The position numbers and the translations under genes are program-made. The notes under the pieces were generated by a model. That model made no database searches. It was not told where the DNA came from and saw only the letters and a list, made by a program, of their open reading frames with translations. DNA of 38,915 nucleotides, taken from positions 1-38,915 of the forward strand of contig CAIYUV010000288.1 of NCBI GenBank assembly GCA_903929475.1, read 5' to 3'. Of the stretch, positions 1 through 8,664 are shown one piece after another (position 1 is the stretch's first letter; the number at the start of each line of letters is the position of its first letter). This stretch comes from an uncultured Spartobacteria bacterium (GTDB lineage Bacteria; Verrucomicrobiota; Verrucomicrobiia; Chthoniobacterales; Chthoniobacteraceae).

Positions 1-1
1 C

Positions 2-667
2 AACGTGTCGCTCTACAACCAGAGCCCCGCGGGCCCCATCGATCCCACGCCGACCGTCGGCATGGTCGGCATCATTGACGACGCGAAGCACATCACCACG
101 CAGGCGTTCAAGTCCGCGGGCGACGTCATCATCCTCGCCGGCCCCGTGCTCGATCCCGCCGCAGGCGATCTCTCACTCGGCGCGTCGCACTACATGAAAG
201 TCGTGCATGGCCAGAAGGCCGGACGCACGCCGCGGCTGTCGTTCGATTTGGAAAAGCGCGTGCAAGCCGCCGTGCTCGGCCTCATCCGCGACGGACTCGT
301 GAAGAGCGCACACGATTGCAGCGAAGGCGGCCTCGCCGTCGCGCTCGCGGAGAGCTGCATCGGCGGAAAACTCGGCGCGACCGTCGAACTGCCGAGCGGC
401 CCCGCGCTCGACAAATATCCCGCCCACGCCGCCCGCGCCGCGCTGCTCTTCGGCGAAAGCCAGAGCCGCATCATTCTCGGCGTCGCTCCCGAAAACGCCG
501 ACCGCGTCCTCGCCGACCTCGCAAACGCCAAGATCCCGCACAGCCGCCTCGGCACCGTCGGCGGTGACAAGCTGAGCATCACCGCCCACGGCGCGACGCT
601 CTCTGCGACGCTCGCGGAAGTGAGAGACCCATTCGAGCACAGCATCGAGCGGGCGATGGAGGGGTGA
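2..667 (+). CDS. purL: Phosphoribosylformylglycinamidine synthase II, C-terminal part (5' end outside window)
   Basis: This is the C-terminal ~221 residues of the ATP-dependent synthase that converts FGAR and glutamine-derived ammonia to FGAM in purine synthesis, in the cytoplasm. The reading frame is already open at base 2, so the gene begins upstream of the window; the GTG at 5 is internal. Family features visible are the NVSLYNQS segment followed by PTPTVGMVGIIDD, and the DCSEGGLAVALAESC segment, both typical of the AIRS-type C-terminal fold of PurL. Complete bacterial PurL is usually about 730-760 residues, so roughly the first two thirds are missing. The stop is TGA at 665-667. The family call is firm; only the extent of the gene is unknown. 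Confidence 0.93.
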   Translation, partial: NVSLYNQSPAGPIDPTPTVGMVGIIDDAKHITTQAFKSAGDVIILAGPVLDPAAGDLSLGASHYMKVVHGQKAGRTPRLSFDLEKRVQAAVLGLIRDGLVKSAHDCSEGGLAVALAESCIGGKLGATVELPSGPALDKYPAHAARAALLFGESQSRIILGVAPENADRVLADLANAKIPHSRLGTVGGDKLSITAHGATLSATLAEVRDPFEHSIERAMEG

Positions 668-697
668 GGGGAGACGGAGTGAAGAAGTGTGCTGCGC

Positions 698-1255
698 ATG
701 AATGAATCTTTCACGAGCGCATTCCCGGTCAGGCAGCTTGCGGAAGTCAGTCGCCTCGGTCCACTCGTTGATCCGCCGACTGGTCGAGATGCCTCGCATA
801 CCTTCCATGTATTCTGCGATGGTGAGAGCCTTCAAATTCCGCAGCGCATCTACCGGCCGGTTATCTCATACAGACAGTTCGCGTCGCTGAATTCCGTCGA
901 GCAGGCAATTGCCTGCTGTTGGTTCACGCGCCATTACGATGGATACGTCCGCGAGAGATTCCTCCGTGCGTTGCCGGTTTACGACACGCCTTGGGTTATT
1001 GCCTACATTGTCACGTTGTGCGGCGAATATGTCGTCGAGTTGCTCCAATACATTTGGGATCACCGCGAATTGTTTGAGACCGCCGTCTTGGGTCGCTGGC
1101 TCCGCGACAACAAAGATTTTTATTCGCGGACGCGCGATCGGATCGTGAGTTACTGGCACTGCTATCAGCGTTCGTCGTGCGCGCGGTTCGATGCATACGT
1201 AGGAAGCGCACTCATCACGTATTTTGATGAGTGCTCTTCTAAAACTGCAACGTAA
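698..1255 (+). CDS. Unrecognised protein, ~185 aa
   Basis: I do not recognise the family. The ATG at 698 is chosen because a GAAGAAG purine run lies about 11 bases upstream; an in-frame GTG at 689 would add three residues. The protein has no signal peptide and no clear membrane segment. It is rich in aromatic residues, and the middle and end (for example RHYDGYVRERFLRAL and GEYVVELLQYIWDHR) look like amphipathic helices of a soluble all-alpha protein. The reading frame has protein-like composition over its full length and the opposite strand does not, which supports a real gene. It lies 30 bp after purL on the same strand, so it may be read through from it. No function is inferred. Confidence 0.6.
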   Translation: MNESFTSAFPVRQLAEVSRLGPLVDPPTGRDASHTFHVFCDGESLQIPQRIYRPVISYRQFASLNSVEQAIACCWFTRHYDGYVRERFLRALPVYDTPWVIAYIVTLCGEYVVELLQYIWDHRELFETAVLGRWLRDNKDFYSRTRDRIVSYWHCYQRSSCARFDAYVGSALITYFDECSSKTAT

Positions 1256-1264
1256 CTCAGCGCC

Positions 1265-1710
1265 CTACCCGAGCACCTTGTTCCACTTGCCGAGGTTCGC
1301 CTTTTGCGCGACGAGCTAGGCCAGCAGCGAGATGAGCGCGAGGGGGAGGATTTGGTAATCCGCTTCCTGCGATCCTGATGCGTCCGCTGCTTCGTTTGAT
1401 TCGGGTGCTGCCTCGGACTCTTCGCCTTCAGCGGTGATTTCCTCTTTTTCGTCCGGCTACTGCTGCGCTTGTTGCTGGGCTTCCTTTTTCGTGGGCGGGA
1501 GTTCGAGGGCGCCGTTTTGGAATTCCACGCCGTAGCCGATTTGGATGAGATAGTGCAGGTAGGCTGCGAGGGCATCCATCTTTGCGGTGGCCTCGGGGCT
1601 TTCCGGGGCGATGCCGAGGAGCAGGACGTGGCGAGTGCGGGGCGCTTGATGCCGGGGTTTTCGCCGACGGTGGTGAGGATGGCGCTGATGCCGTCTCCAA
1701 AGTTTTCACG
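1265..1710 (-). pseudogene. Decayed gene with a frameshift and in-frame stops
   Basis: No intact frame covers this stretch, yet protein-like sequence is visible on the minus strand. An upstream part reads FGDGISAILTTVGENPGIKR in one frame. Near 1625-1635 it moves to another frame reading VLLLGIAPESPEATAKMDAL, then AAYLHYLIQIGYGVEFQNGA, followed by an acidic linker. That frame has TAG stops at 1457-1459, 1316-1318 and 1265-1267, with sensible sequence between them. The final segment, KANLGKWNKVLG plus stop, closely matches the last codons of the cyclophilin gene ending at 33679. The parent family is not recognised. The 5' limit is uncertain and may reach the start region of the acyltransferase gene. 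Confidence 0.6.
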
Positions 1711-1775
1711 CTCGGGGCTTGCAGTTAAGCGTGGCATTGTCCCTATTGGCGGGCTCCCTTTCCCACTTACCTGAA

Positions 1776-2924
1776 ATGCCTTCATCCGATGCGCCCAGCC
1801 ATAATGCGCCGCCTTTAGCGCGCGTGCTGCCTACTGCCAGGCTGGATCGTTTCAAGGCCATAGACATTCTGCGCGCGGTGGCGATTTTACTTGTGATGGG
1901 AAGACACATGCCTGTGTGTCCGATCGAAACAAGTGCGGTGGCACATGTGATTTCGAAAATTTGGTGTATGGGCGGATGGATCGGAGTTGATTTGTTTTTT
2001 GTGCTCAGCGGCTTTTTGGTGTCGCGGTTGTTGTTTCGTGAGCACGAGAAGTTCGGGACGATTTCGCTGAAGAATTTTTTGTTTCGTCGTGGTTTCAAAA
2101 TCTACCCGCTTTTCTGGTTGTTGATTGGGGTGACGATTTTGGTGACATTCGTGAGCGTCGGGAAGATTCGGCCTTGGGACATCATGTGCGAACTTCTCTT
2201 TGTGCAGAATTACGGAGGTGCGTTGTGGAGTCACACATGGTCGCTGGCTGTGGAGGAGCATTTTTACATTCTGCTGGTATGCCTGCTATGGCTCCTCACT
2301 CGGAATCGTGGAGAGAATGTGTTTGGGAGATTGCCGATGATTTGCGCCGTGGTTTGCATATCGTGTTTCTTGATGCGCCTGACGACTGGGTTGGTTTTTC
2401 CGTTCAGCAGCAAAACGCACATTTTTCCTTCGCATCTGAGGCTGGATTCTTTGTTTTTCGGGGTCTTGATCGCACATTGGTATTCTCGAAATCCCATGCG
2501 ATTTTTGCAAATCGGGGAGCGCTATTGGAAGAAGGCTGTAGTGGCTGGAGTGCTATGTCTTGTGCCTGCATTTATTTATCCGATTGATGCACCGCTGGTC
2601 TCCAGCGTCGGTATAGCTTCCTTTTGCCTTGGGGCGGGACTGATTTTGTTTGCGATGCTTTCGATAAAAAGTCCGCAGGGGAGAGTTTCTGACGCGCTGG
2701 CATTTATTGGCAAGCGTTCATACTCGATCTATTTGTGGCACTATCCGGTGTTGAAATGGCTGGCACCACGCGTGGGGATTTGGCTGGGCACGAACAATTG
2801 GTTTGTTTTTATCGCGGCTTATTTTGTGGGATCGGTTGTGGTGGGGAGTGTAATTTCCAGACTGGTGGAAGTGCCCGTTTTGAAATTAAGGGATCGGTGG
2901 TTCCCATCACTATTGAAGCAATAA
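1776..2924 (+). CDS. Membrane acyltransferase, acyltransferase-3 (OafA/YrhL) family
   Basis: A ~382-residue integral membrane protein that probably transfers acetyl or another acyl group to a sugar of an exported glycan at the inner membrane. Family marks seen are the N-terminal RFKAIDILRAVAILLVMGRH with the conserved Arg-His, GGWIGVDLFFVLSGFLVSRL, and WSLAVEEHFYIL, followed by about ten hydrophobic segments to the C-terminus. The ATG at 1776 is preferred over a TTG at 1719 because homology-like sequence begins just after it and the extra N-terminus overlaps the decayed gene. It is convergent with the methyltransferase gene, with 25 bp between stops. Its codons look T-rich compared with purL, which could mean acquisition or relaxed selection. 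The substrate is unknown; decoration of the adjacent exopolysaccharide is plausible. Confidence 0.9.
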   Translation: MPSSDAPSHNAPPLARVLPTARLDRFKAIDILRAVAILLVMGRHMPVCPIETSAVAHVISKIWCMGGWIGVDLFFVLSGFLVSRLLFREHEKFGTISLKNFLFRRGFKIYPLFWLLIGVTILVTFVSVGKIRPWDIMCELLFVQNYGGALWSHTWSLAVEEHFYILLVCLLWLLTRNRGENVFGRLPMICAVVCISCFLMRLTTGLVFPFSSKTHIFPSHLRLDSLFFGVLIAHWYSRNPMRFLQIGERYWKKAVVAGVLCLVPAFIYPIDAPLVSSVGIASFCLGAGLILFAMLSIKSPQGRVSDALAFIGKRSYSIYLWHYPVLKWLAPRVGIWLGTNNWFVFIAAYFVGSVVVGSVISRLVEVPVLKLRDRWFPSLLKQ

Positions 2925-2949
2925 AGCGGCTGTGAAAAGTGCTGCCGAT

Positions 2950-3723
2950 TTAGGCTGGTCGTTCGGCGAAGAGGACGGTGACTGCCGCGAAATGACTCAT
3001 GCCGGGGATGGCAAGGAGCAGAGCGTCCAGTTTGAGGAGCAGCGGGTTGAGGAAGCGGGGCAGGACGCGGTCGAGGCGGCCAAAGAGGCGGAAGTGTTTG
3101 CGGGAGTGGATGGTGAAGTATTCGCCGATGATTTTCAGATCGGCATGGGTCAACTGACGTTCGTTGGGGCTGATGTCTTTTTCGACTGGCGTGCGGTCGC
3201 GGAGCCAGCGGAGGGTTGCTGAGTAGGCGACGGGTTCGATGATGATGACGCGGCCGCCGGGCTTGACGTGTTTGCGGATGTTTTCGAGGCACGGGCGCAG
3301 ATCCACGTGGTGGAGGACGAGTTGAACGAGGACGAGATCGAAGGTCTGTTCTTCGATGGAGACGTTGGAGCCGTCGGCTACGAAAAATTTCACCTTGTCC
3401 TCGACGCCGTCAACTCGGGCGCGCTCCTTGGCGAGTTGGATGTATTCCGGGGAAACATCGAAGCCGGTCGTCTGATAGCCGAGGAGGGCGAGCTGGACAC
3501 AGATCTCGCCATCGCCGCAGCCGAAATCGAGGACGGTGTCGGGCTTGAGCTGATGGATGAGGCGAAAAGTGTATTCCTTTCTGTCAGCGCGGTGGTTTCT
3601 GCATTCGCGATAGCGCGCGATTTTCTCCGGAGAGTTTTTTTGGATCGGGCTCGCGGCCGCGGCGTGGCGCGCTTGATATTCAAGCTCTGCGGAAATGTCT
3701 TTGGTAGGCTGCTGTGAGGACAT
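2950..3723 (-). CDS. SAM-dependent methyltransferase (class I, Methyltransf_11/25-like)
   Basis: A 257-residue soluble protein with a Rossmann-like methyltransferase core. Motif I VLDFGCGDGEI is at about residues 64-74, followed by an acidic motif II around GFDVSPEYIQLAKERA, a motif near FVADGSNV, and FDLVLVQLVLHHVD as motif IV/post-IV, then GGRVIIIEP. The start is placed at ATG 3721-3723 because upstream in-frame codons lie inside the preceding gene; this leaves an 8-bp gap after that gene's stop, as expected for an operon. It is the last gene of the minus-strand polysaccharide block and may methylate a sugar or a biosynthetic intermediate. Small-molecule or quinone methylation cannot be excluded from sequence alone. 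Confidence 0.85.
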   Translation of the reverse strand: MSSQQPTKDISAELEYQARHAAAASPIQKNSPEKIARYRECRNHRADRKEYTFRLIHQLKPDTVLDFGCGDGEICVQLALLGYQTTGFDVSPEYIQLAKERARVDGVEDKVKFFVADGSNVSIEEQTFDLVLVQLVLHHVDLRPCLENIRKHVKPGGRVIIIEPVAYSATLRWLRDRTPVEKDISPNERQLTHADLKIIGEYFTIHSRKHFRLFGRLDRVLPRFLNPLLLKLDALLLAIPGMSHFAAVTVLFAERPA

Positions 3724-3731
3724 GGGAGTGA

Positions 3732-4901
3732 TTAGCTGGCGGCGAGGGATTGCTCGCACTGTGAAACGAAATATCTCGCGAAGGCTCGCGGCGACCATTT
3801 CCTTTCGTATGCGTCCGCTCTTGCGCGGGCATCGTGCGGGGTGGTGCGTGTGGTGGCGTAGATTTCTCCGAGTGCGGAGGTGATGCCGGGCCAGTTCACA
3901 TCTTCGTCCAACTCGTAACCCATGTCGCCAATCTCTCGGACCTCAAAAGGCTCAAAAGGCTCATGCCATCGAATCGCGAGCGTGTCGGTGGCCATCATGC
4001 CGCCGGTGAGTAAAGTGTCGCATAGGCGGTAGGGAATGCTTCGGCGGAGTCCGGAAATGTTGACCACCGTCGAGGAGATGGCGCAGTGCCGGACGTATTC
4101 GGTTTCCGAAAGCGGAGGCGCGTAGAGTGTCGGATCCTTGGTGCGCCAAAGTCGTGCGTCTATGTCGGGCTTGTTCATGTTGCGCAGAATTTTCACCATC
4201 CGTGCGCGTTTTTGATTTGGATGGTGAATTTTTCCCGGGTAACGCGCGAGAAGCGTGGGCTCGCTGAAGTAATTGTATTGCGCGGGCAGCGGAGTGCGCG
4301 TGGTTCGCGGCGCGGGGTGGTCTATCGTTCCAAATGACGCAAAGATGCTGCACGTCTTCGGTGTCTGCGCTAGCGCCTCCCATTGGCGCAGGACGCGGAG
4401 ATTGCGCCTGAGATTCAAACCGTGGCCGAGCGGGCGTCCGAGCATTCCCGGACGGATCTTGTTTTGAAATGTGAAGACATCCGGATGATAGGGAGCGCGG
4501 ACGTGTTTGTTGATGGGAAAGCCGGCAGGCTCAAAGGTTTTTGGGCACTGATATTTGAAATAGAGATCCACCGATTCCAGCAGCGCAGTCGCAAACACAA
4601 AGGGGGAGTCCGTGATGTCCACGGCAAAATTCATGACTGCGTCCTTGTATTCAAAACGACCTGTGATGCAGATCGCATCCACCGGCGAACAGAAATCCAC
4701 GAATGCCGGCGACAGACGGTGAGCGATGCGCATCGCCCTGGGATGGCAGCGGAGCAATCGATCCCACCAATGCCCGCTGTATTCGATTTCGATGGCACCG
4801 GATTCCTTCAGCAACTCCAGTCCGGTAATCAGCCAATCATAGTAGGCAAGCGTTCTTGGCGGGAGACTGAAGATGGTGATTTTTGGGACGCTGGACGGCA
4901 T
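3732..4901 (-). CDS. Unassigned protein of the polysaccharide locus, possible glycosyltransferase
   Basis: A 389-residue soluble protein with no signal peptide. I cannot place it in a family with confidence. Its N-terminus (KITIFSLPPRTLAYYDWLIT) and its C-terminal part (VVNISGLRRSIPYRLCDTLL, then TGGMMATDTLAI and an acidic stretch near the end) resemble the arrangement of GT-B or exostosin-like transferases, where a C-terminal domain binds the nucleotide sugar. A short tandem repeat of about 9 bp near 3949-3965 encodes the FEPFE segment. It sits between the STELLO-like gene (23 bp gap) and the methyltransferase gene (8 bp gap), so co-transcription is likely. A role in building the exopolysaccharide is inferred from position; a processing or modifying role is equally possible. 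Confidence 0.6.
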   Translation of the reverse strand: MPSSVPKITIFSLPPRTLAYYDWLITGLELLKESGAIEIEYSGHWWDRLLRCHPRAMRIAHRLSPAFVDFCSPVDAICITGRFEYKDAVMNFAVDITDSPFVFATALLESVDLYFKYQCPKTFEPAGFPINKHVRAPYHPDVFTFQNKIRPGMLGRPLGHGLNLRRNLRVLRQWEALAQTPKTCSIFASFGTIDHPAPRTTRTPLPAQYNYFSEPTLLARYPGKIHHPNQKRARMVKILRNMNKPDIDARLWRTKDPTLYAPPLSETEYVRHCAISSTVVNISGLRRSIPYRLCDTLLTGGMMATDTLAIRWHEPFEPFEVREIGDMGYELDEDVNWPGITSALGEIYATTRTTPHDARARADAYERKWSPRAFARYFVSQCEQSLAAS

Positions 4902-4924
4902 ATTTCAGGACGGGCAAACATCAT

Positions 4925-5932
4925 TTAATCGGACAAGTCGGCAAGCCAGGATCGAACCAGTTGCAATTCCTGCGACGGAAAAATTTCGTTGGCAACGAGA
5001 CATTCGTAGCACGCCAAAAGATTCGCACCCATGGCGTCCGGGCTTTTGTCCAAATCCAATTTTGTGAGCAACGTGGCTATTTTGTCGTTCTGTAAATAGC
5101 CGGGGACTTCGTCCTTAAAATCACGCATCAGGTCATGCACATTGCGCTCTTGAAACACTTCGGCGTTGTGAAATGCGACGTTCGAACCAAAGGCCCATAG
5201 GCAGCGTTGGGCTATAAAGCTGCGCCAGATGTCCGTCATCCGAAATGAACAAAAACTTGGCAGATAAAGCAGCGGAAAAGCAGAACTGCACCACCACGTG
5301 CTCTGGCTGTTGAATGGGCACCATTGCCCGGCGGAAAGAATCACGCTGCCGGGATTTTGAAACGTGATGTTTGAATCAAGGATCAGTCTCCAGATCGCAT
5401 CCACGTCCGGCGAACCGTTGGCGAGGCCTTGCTGGATTGGGGAGACAACTGTGCGCACGGGACCGCCGGGTTCAAGTTGGGGTGTGGTCCGTGTGTGGGG
5501 AAGGGGGAGTCCGCGCGGCCAGATGATTTCGGATGAAAAGAGGTTGTAAACGTTCATCCATCCGGAGCCTGCGAGAAGCCGTGCTTCGATTTGTGGCTTG
5601 CGCCACGACCATGAATCCAATGGCGCATTATCGTCGTCGGTTTCGTAAAGCATCTCCGCTTTGCGACTGTTTGCGATGAGATATCCCAGATTTTTCCGGC
5701 TGTAGTGCCCGGTTGGCAGTTGTGTCGCGAGGCGATAGGGGAGTTTCAATTGTGCTTCGTAGGAAAAAAATTCCGATCCGGACAGCGGATAATATTGCGG
5801 CCCTTTTTTGTCGCCGACGACCAATAGTGGACAGTTTGCCTCCGCAAGTTTTTCAACCAGCCGCACCATGGATGGCGTGGGCTGCTGGATAGTTGTGATG
5901 ACGGTAAAACGTTGGGACTGGAAATCGGGCAT
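4925..5932 (-). CDS. STELLO/DUF288-type glycosyltransferase-like protein
   Basis: A 335-residue protein with the pattern of the STELLO (DUF288) family, best known from plant Golgi proteins that influence cellulose synthase. Visible marks are an N-terminal beta-strand FTVITTIQQPTPSMVRLVEK, LLVVGDKKGPQYYPL at about 36-50, SYEAQLKLPYRLATQLP, HYSRKNLGYLIANS near 76-89, and a TDDDN acidic motif at about 98-102. The family is thought to be GT-A-like, and the DDD(N) cluster could bind metal and nucleotide sugar. There is no signal peptide or membrane segment. It lies between a membrane GT2 gene and the unassigned gene in a tightly packed operon, so a transferase in polymer assembly is the best guess. 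The family name is from memory of the motifs; an HMM search should confirm it. Confidence 0.7.
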   Translation of the reverse strand: MPDFQSQRFTVITTIQQPTPSMVRLVEKLAEANCPLLVVGDKKGPQYYPLSGSEFFSYEAQLKLPYRLATQLPTGHYSRKNLGYLIANSRKAEMLYETDDDNAPLDSWSWRKPQIEARLLAGSGWMNVYNLFSSEIIWPRGLPLPHTRTTPQLEPGGPVRTVVSPIQQGLANGSPDVDAIWRLILDSNITFQNPGSVILSAGQWCPFNSQSTWWCSSAFPLLYLPSFCSFRMTDIWRSFIAQRCLWAFGSNVAFHNAEVFQERNVHDLMRDFKDEVPGYLQNDKIATLLTKLDLDKSPDAMGANLLACYECLVANEIFPSQELQLVRSWLADLSD

Positions 5933-5989
5933 TACAGAAGGTGGTGGTTAAAGGGTGACGGGATTTTGGGATAAAATGGGCCGAGGTCG

Positions 5990-7192
5990 CTAGCCCCGGC
6001 GATTCAATGAGTCGAAAACCGAGTTATCCAGCGAGGACTTAGATCCAGCGTTTTTCTGCATGGCCCATTTCTGGGAGGCACGACCGGTAAGGAAATCAAA
6101 AAAAGCAAGGACGACCATCGTATTCAGGAAAAGGAAACCAGCCGGCCAACTAAATATTTTCGCGCGGCTCCTGCTGATGAGTCCCGCCACCGCAAGCAGG
6201 CTGCACAGCACTTGCAAGCCAAAGACGATGCGGAAAAATGGCGATGGCCAGAGCGCGATGGTGCTTGCAGCAGCACCGAGGAGCATGAACGGCGCGAAGA
6301 TCCGCAGGTATTTGTGTGCGATGATTCGCCACCACAGACGATGGCCGATTGGCAGGAGCCACGCGGGGTAACGAAAGAGCATCTGGAAATTGCCCGCGAG
6401 AGTGCGGCGTTTTCGACGGCTTTCAAATTTAGGATCCTGAGGCTGCAGATCGTAGGCACGTGCGGTTCTGTCGTGCAAAATGCGATATCCTTTTGCGGCA
6501 ATCCTCAGGGGAATCACTACGTCATCAAGCAAAGTGTTTTCGGGCACACTAGAAAACAGGCTGCGGCGGATCGCGTAGCAGGCCCCGGTGCAGCCTATGC
6601 AGGAATCACGAGTCGCCTCATCACTCCTCAACTGTCTTTCGTGCTCCCAATACGATCCGATGCCCGCTCCGACGGTTGAGGAACTCGATGCGATTTCCAG
6701 TTCACCGCTGACAGCGCCCACCTTGGGATCTGAAAATGCGCTGGCGAGCCGTCGGATGGTATCGTTGGCGAAAGACTGTCGCGCGTCGCCCAAAATACAA
6801 ATCTCGCTTGTGCTGGCGGAAATCCCGGCATTGAGCGCCGCCGGTTTGCCTTTGCGCTCGGCAAGGTGAATACAGCGCACGCGGGAATTTTTTAACGAAT
6901 CGAGCACGGATTGCGTGGCGTCCGTGGAGCCGTCGTCCATAATCAAAATGTGCATCTTTTCCGATGGATAATCGGAACCTAGGAGATTTTCGACGCGTCT
7001 GGGCAACCGGGTCGATTCGTTGTGTGCTACAATGATGACGGTGACAGATGGAAGTGGTGTATCATCGCACTGTATGGATGGCCGCGGAAAACGGCTGGCG
7101 ACCCACCGGCAGACCAAAGGATAGAGCACATAGGCGCTGGCGAGGCCGGCAGAACTTGCCCAAAAAATGATGTGAAGCCACACGGTGGACAT
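5990..7192 (-). CDS. Membrane-bound family 2 glycosyltransferase
   Basis: A 400-residue GT2 enzyme of the processive or membrane-anchored type. It has an N-terminal membrane helix at about residues 4-26, a GT-A catalytic core starting VTVIIVAHNES near 51, the nucleotide-binding MDDGSTD at 85-91, GDARQ near 135 in the usual metal-binding position, LLDDVV near 221-226 as the probable base motif, and RRKRRTLAGN near 259-268 in the place of the Q/RxxRW region. Several hydrophobic helices follow at about 298-367. Such enzymes add sugars to lipid carriers or make simple polymers at the inner membrane. The gene lies 8 bp from the stop side of the Wzy-like gene and 57 bp before the STELLO-like gene, within the polysaccharide block. 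Confidence 0.88.
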   Translation of the reverse strand: MSTVWLHIIFWASSAGLASAYVLYPLVCRWVASRFPRPSIQCDDTPLPSVTVIIVAHNESTRLPRRVENLLGSDYPSEKMHILIMDDGSTDATQSVLDSLKNSRVRCIHLAERKGKPAALNAGISASTSEICILGDARQSFANDTIRRLASAFSDPKVGAVSGELEIASSSSTVGAGIGSYWEHERQLRSDEATRDSCIGCTGACYAIRRSLFSSVPENTLLDDVVIPLRIAAKGYRILHDRTARAYDLQPQDPKFESRRKRRTLAGNFQMLFRYPAWLLPIGHRLWWRIIAHKYLRIFAPFMLLGAAASTIALWPSPFFRIVFGLQVLCSLLAVAGLISRSRAKIFSWPAGFLFLNTMVVLAFFDFLTGRASQKWAMQKNAGSKSSLDNSVFDSLNRRG

Positions 7193-7200
7193 CTGTGCGG

Positions 7201-8658
7201 TTACATATGGTGGATGGAATAGACCCAGACCATTTCGACAGCTTTCTGGAGCGCCAGCACGATGACTATATCAATCCAGCCAATGCCCTGACTGGTTTTC
7301 TTGTTTTCGTCATTCACGGTCTCCTCATTTTCACCGCGGAGCGGGGTCGGGCTTTTGACCTGCATGAATGCAAGATGAGGAATCCCGGCGATGGCGGGAG
7401 TTGAGGCGAGTTGCAGGGGCGGGCCAGGCATGGCGAGGACGGGGGCCGCAGGCGCATGTTTCCATTTCAATGGTTCGGACTCGGCATCTGTCTCGTCTCT
7501 TTCCTTGAGTAGGAAGAGGCGATGCATCACGGCGATTGCCGCAGTGAAAAGGAAGAAACTTGGGCGGTAGGCAAAATCCACCATCCAGCCCGAGAGCGCG
7601 TAGCTGAGCACGAGGGCGAACAATATTCGTCGCGCTCGCTCCTGCTCGGCATTCTGCGTCTTCATAAAAATCAACGTGCGGAAATTTGACCACATGATCA
7701 GCAGGAATAGAAACATGCCCGGCTTTCCCTGCTGCGCGCCGATGGCGTTATAGACGGAGTGCGGTGCCTTCATCAGTTTGAAGTCGGCATACTGTTGTCG
7801 CATGAAATTCCCAATGCCCACACCGGCACGAGTGTGCTGGTAATAATTGTAGCCGTGTGTGAACGACAACACGCGTCCTTGAATCGCTGGATCGGATTTT
7901 GCGCGGTTGAGTTCATTCATGCGTGGCAACGAATAAAGGAGTGCCGAGCCGCCCATGATCAGAACTGCACCAATCACGATCTGCGCGGATTTCGGCCGTC
8001 CAAAAGTGAACATTGCGAAGATCGTGATACCAGTGGCCAAAAAGCCGCCTTTAGACTGTGTAAGAAAGATCGTAATGGTGATGAGAACGAGCCCTAGAAT
8101 GCCAAGGGCCTTCAGGAAGACGGAGCGCTTCCATATTGTGCAATAGTAAAGCATGGCGAGGCCCGGCGCGAGCGCATGGGCGAGCGCATTTGGGTTGTTC
8201 ACCATCGAGAGATTCAACACCAGGCGGCCCTTCATACGGCCATTCGTAATTTCATGACTGCCCAATGGGTCCCAAAAAAATTCACCGGCGATGGCTAGGA
8301 ATGCAGTAATGACGAGAAATGCAGTCCACCACCCGAGGAATTTATTTAATCTGGTGAGCGAAAAAAGTGTCTGGACAGTGACGATGTAGAAAATGGCGCG
8401 ATTGATGACTTCGTCCTTGAGAGTCTCCAAAGGCGTGGGGCTTGTGATGAATATCCAGATGAGAAATCCAATAACCGCCCAGTCGTGCGGAGTGCGGAAA
8501 AAGTCTTTCGCCTTGAGGCTGCGCTCGCGGAAAAAGAGCGTGCCGAGCGCGCTCATCATCGTGAGTTGGACGAAGTGAATCGCCGCGAAGATGGGCGTCC
8601 ACTCCTGCGGCTTGATATAGTAGAGGGCCAGAAACAGAACGATGCACGTGAAGTCCAT
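7201..8658 (-). CDS. O-antigen polymerase/ligase family membrane protein (Wzy-like)
   Basis: A 485-residue polytopic inner-membrane protein with about ten or eleven hydrophobic segments. A periplasmic loop carries the Wzy_C-type signature AGVGIGNFMRQQY followed by KAPHSVYNAIGAQQGKPGMF, where the conserved His lies ahead of a Gly-rich helix. The two ligases at 19152 and 24306 share this plan but have TPR tails that this protein lacks; its C-terminus is a short cytoplasmic-looking extension rich in Ala, Pro and charged residues. In this position, between a GT4 gene (6 bp gap) and a GT2 gene (8 bp gap), the most likely job is to polymerise the lipid-linked repeat unit of the exopolysaccharide. 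A ligase function cannot be excluded. Confidence 0.85.
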   Translation of the reverse strand: MDFTCIVLFLALYYIKPQEWTPIFAAIHFVQLTMMSALGTLFFRERSLKAKDFFRTPHDWAVIGFLIWIFITSPTPLETLKDEVINRAIFYIVTVQTLFSLTRLNKFLGWWTAFLVITAFLAIAGEFFWDPLGSHEITNGRMKGRLVLNLSMVNNPNALAHALAPGLAMLYYCTIWKRSVFLKALGILGLVLITITIFLTQSKGGFLATGITIFAMFTFGRPKSAQIVIGAVLIMGGSALLYSLPRMNELNRAKSDPAIQGRVLSFTHGYNYYQHTRAGVGIGNFMRQQYADFKLMKAPHSVYNAIGAQQGKPGMFLFLLIMWSNFRTLIFMKTQNAEQERARRILFALVLSYALSGWMVDFAYRPSFFLFTAAIAVMHRLFLLKERDETDAESEPLKWKHAPAAPVLAMPGPPLQLASTPAIAGIPHLAFMQVKSPTPLRGENEETVNDENKKTSQGIGWIDIVIVLALQKAVEMVWVYSIHHM

Positions 8659-8664
8659 GCTGGT

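Noticed and set aside
1165-1785. An open minus-strand frame of 206 codons over the gap before the acyltransferase gene.
   Set aside because: Most of it is low-complexity Ser/Arg/Lys sequence, while protein-like sequence lies in a different frame with in-frame stops, so I call a decayed gene instead.
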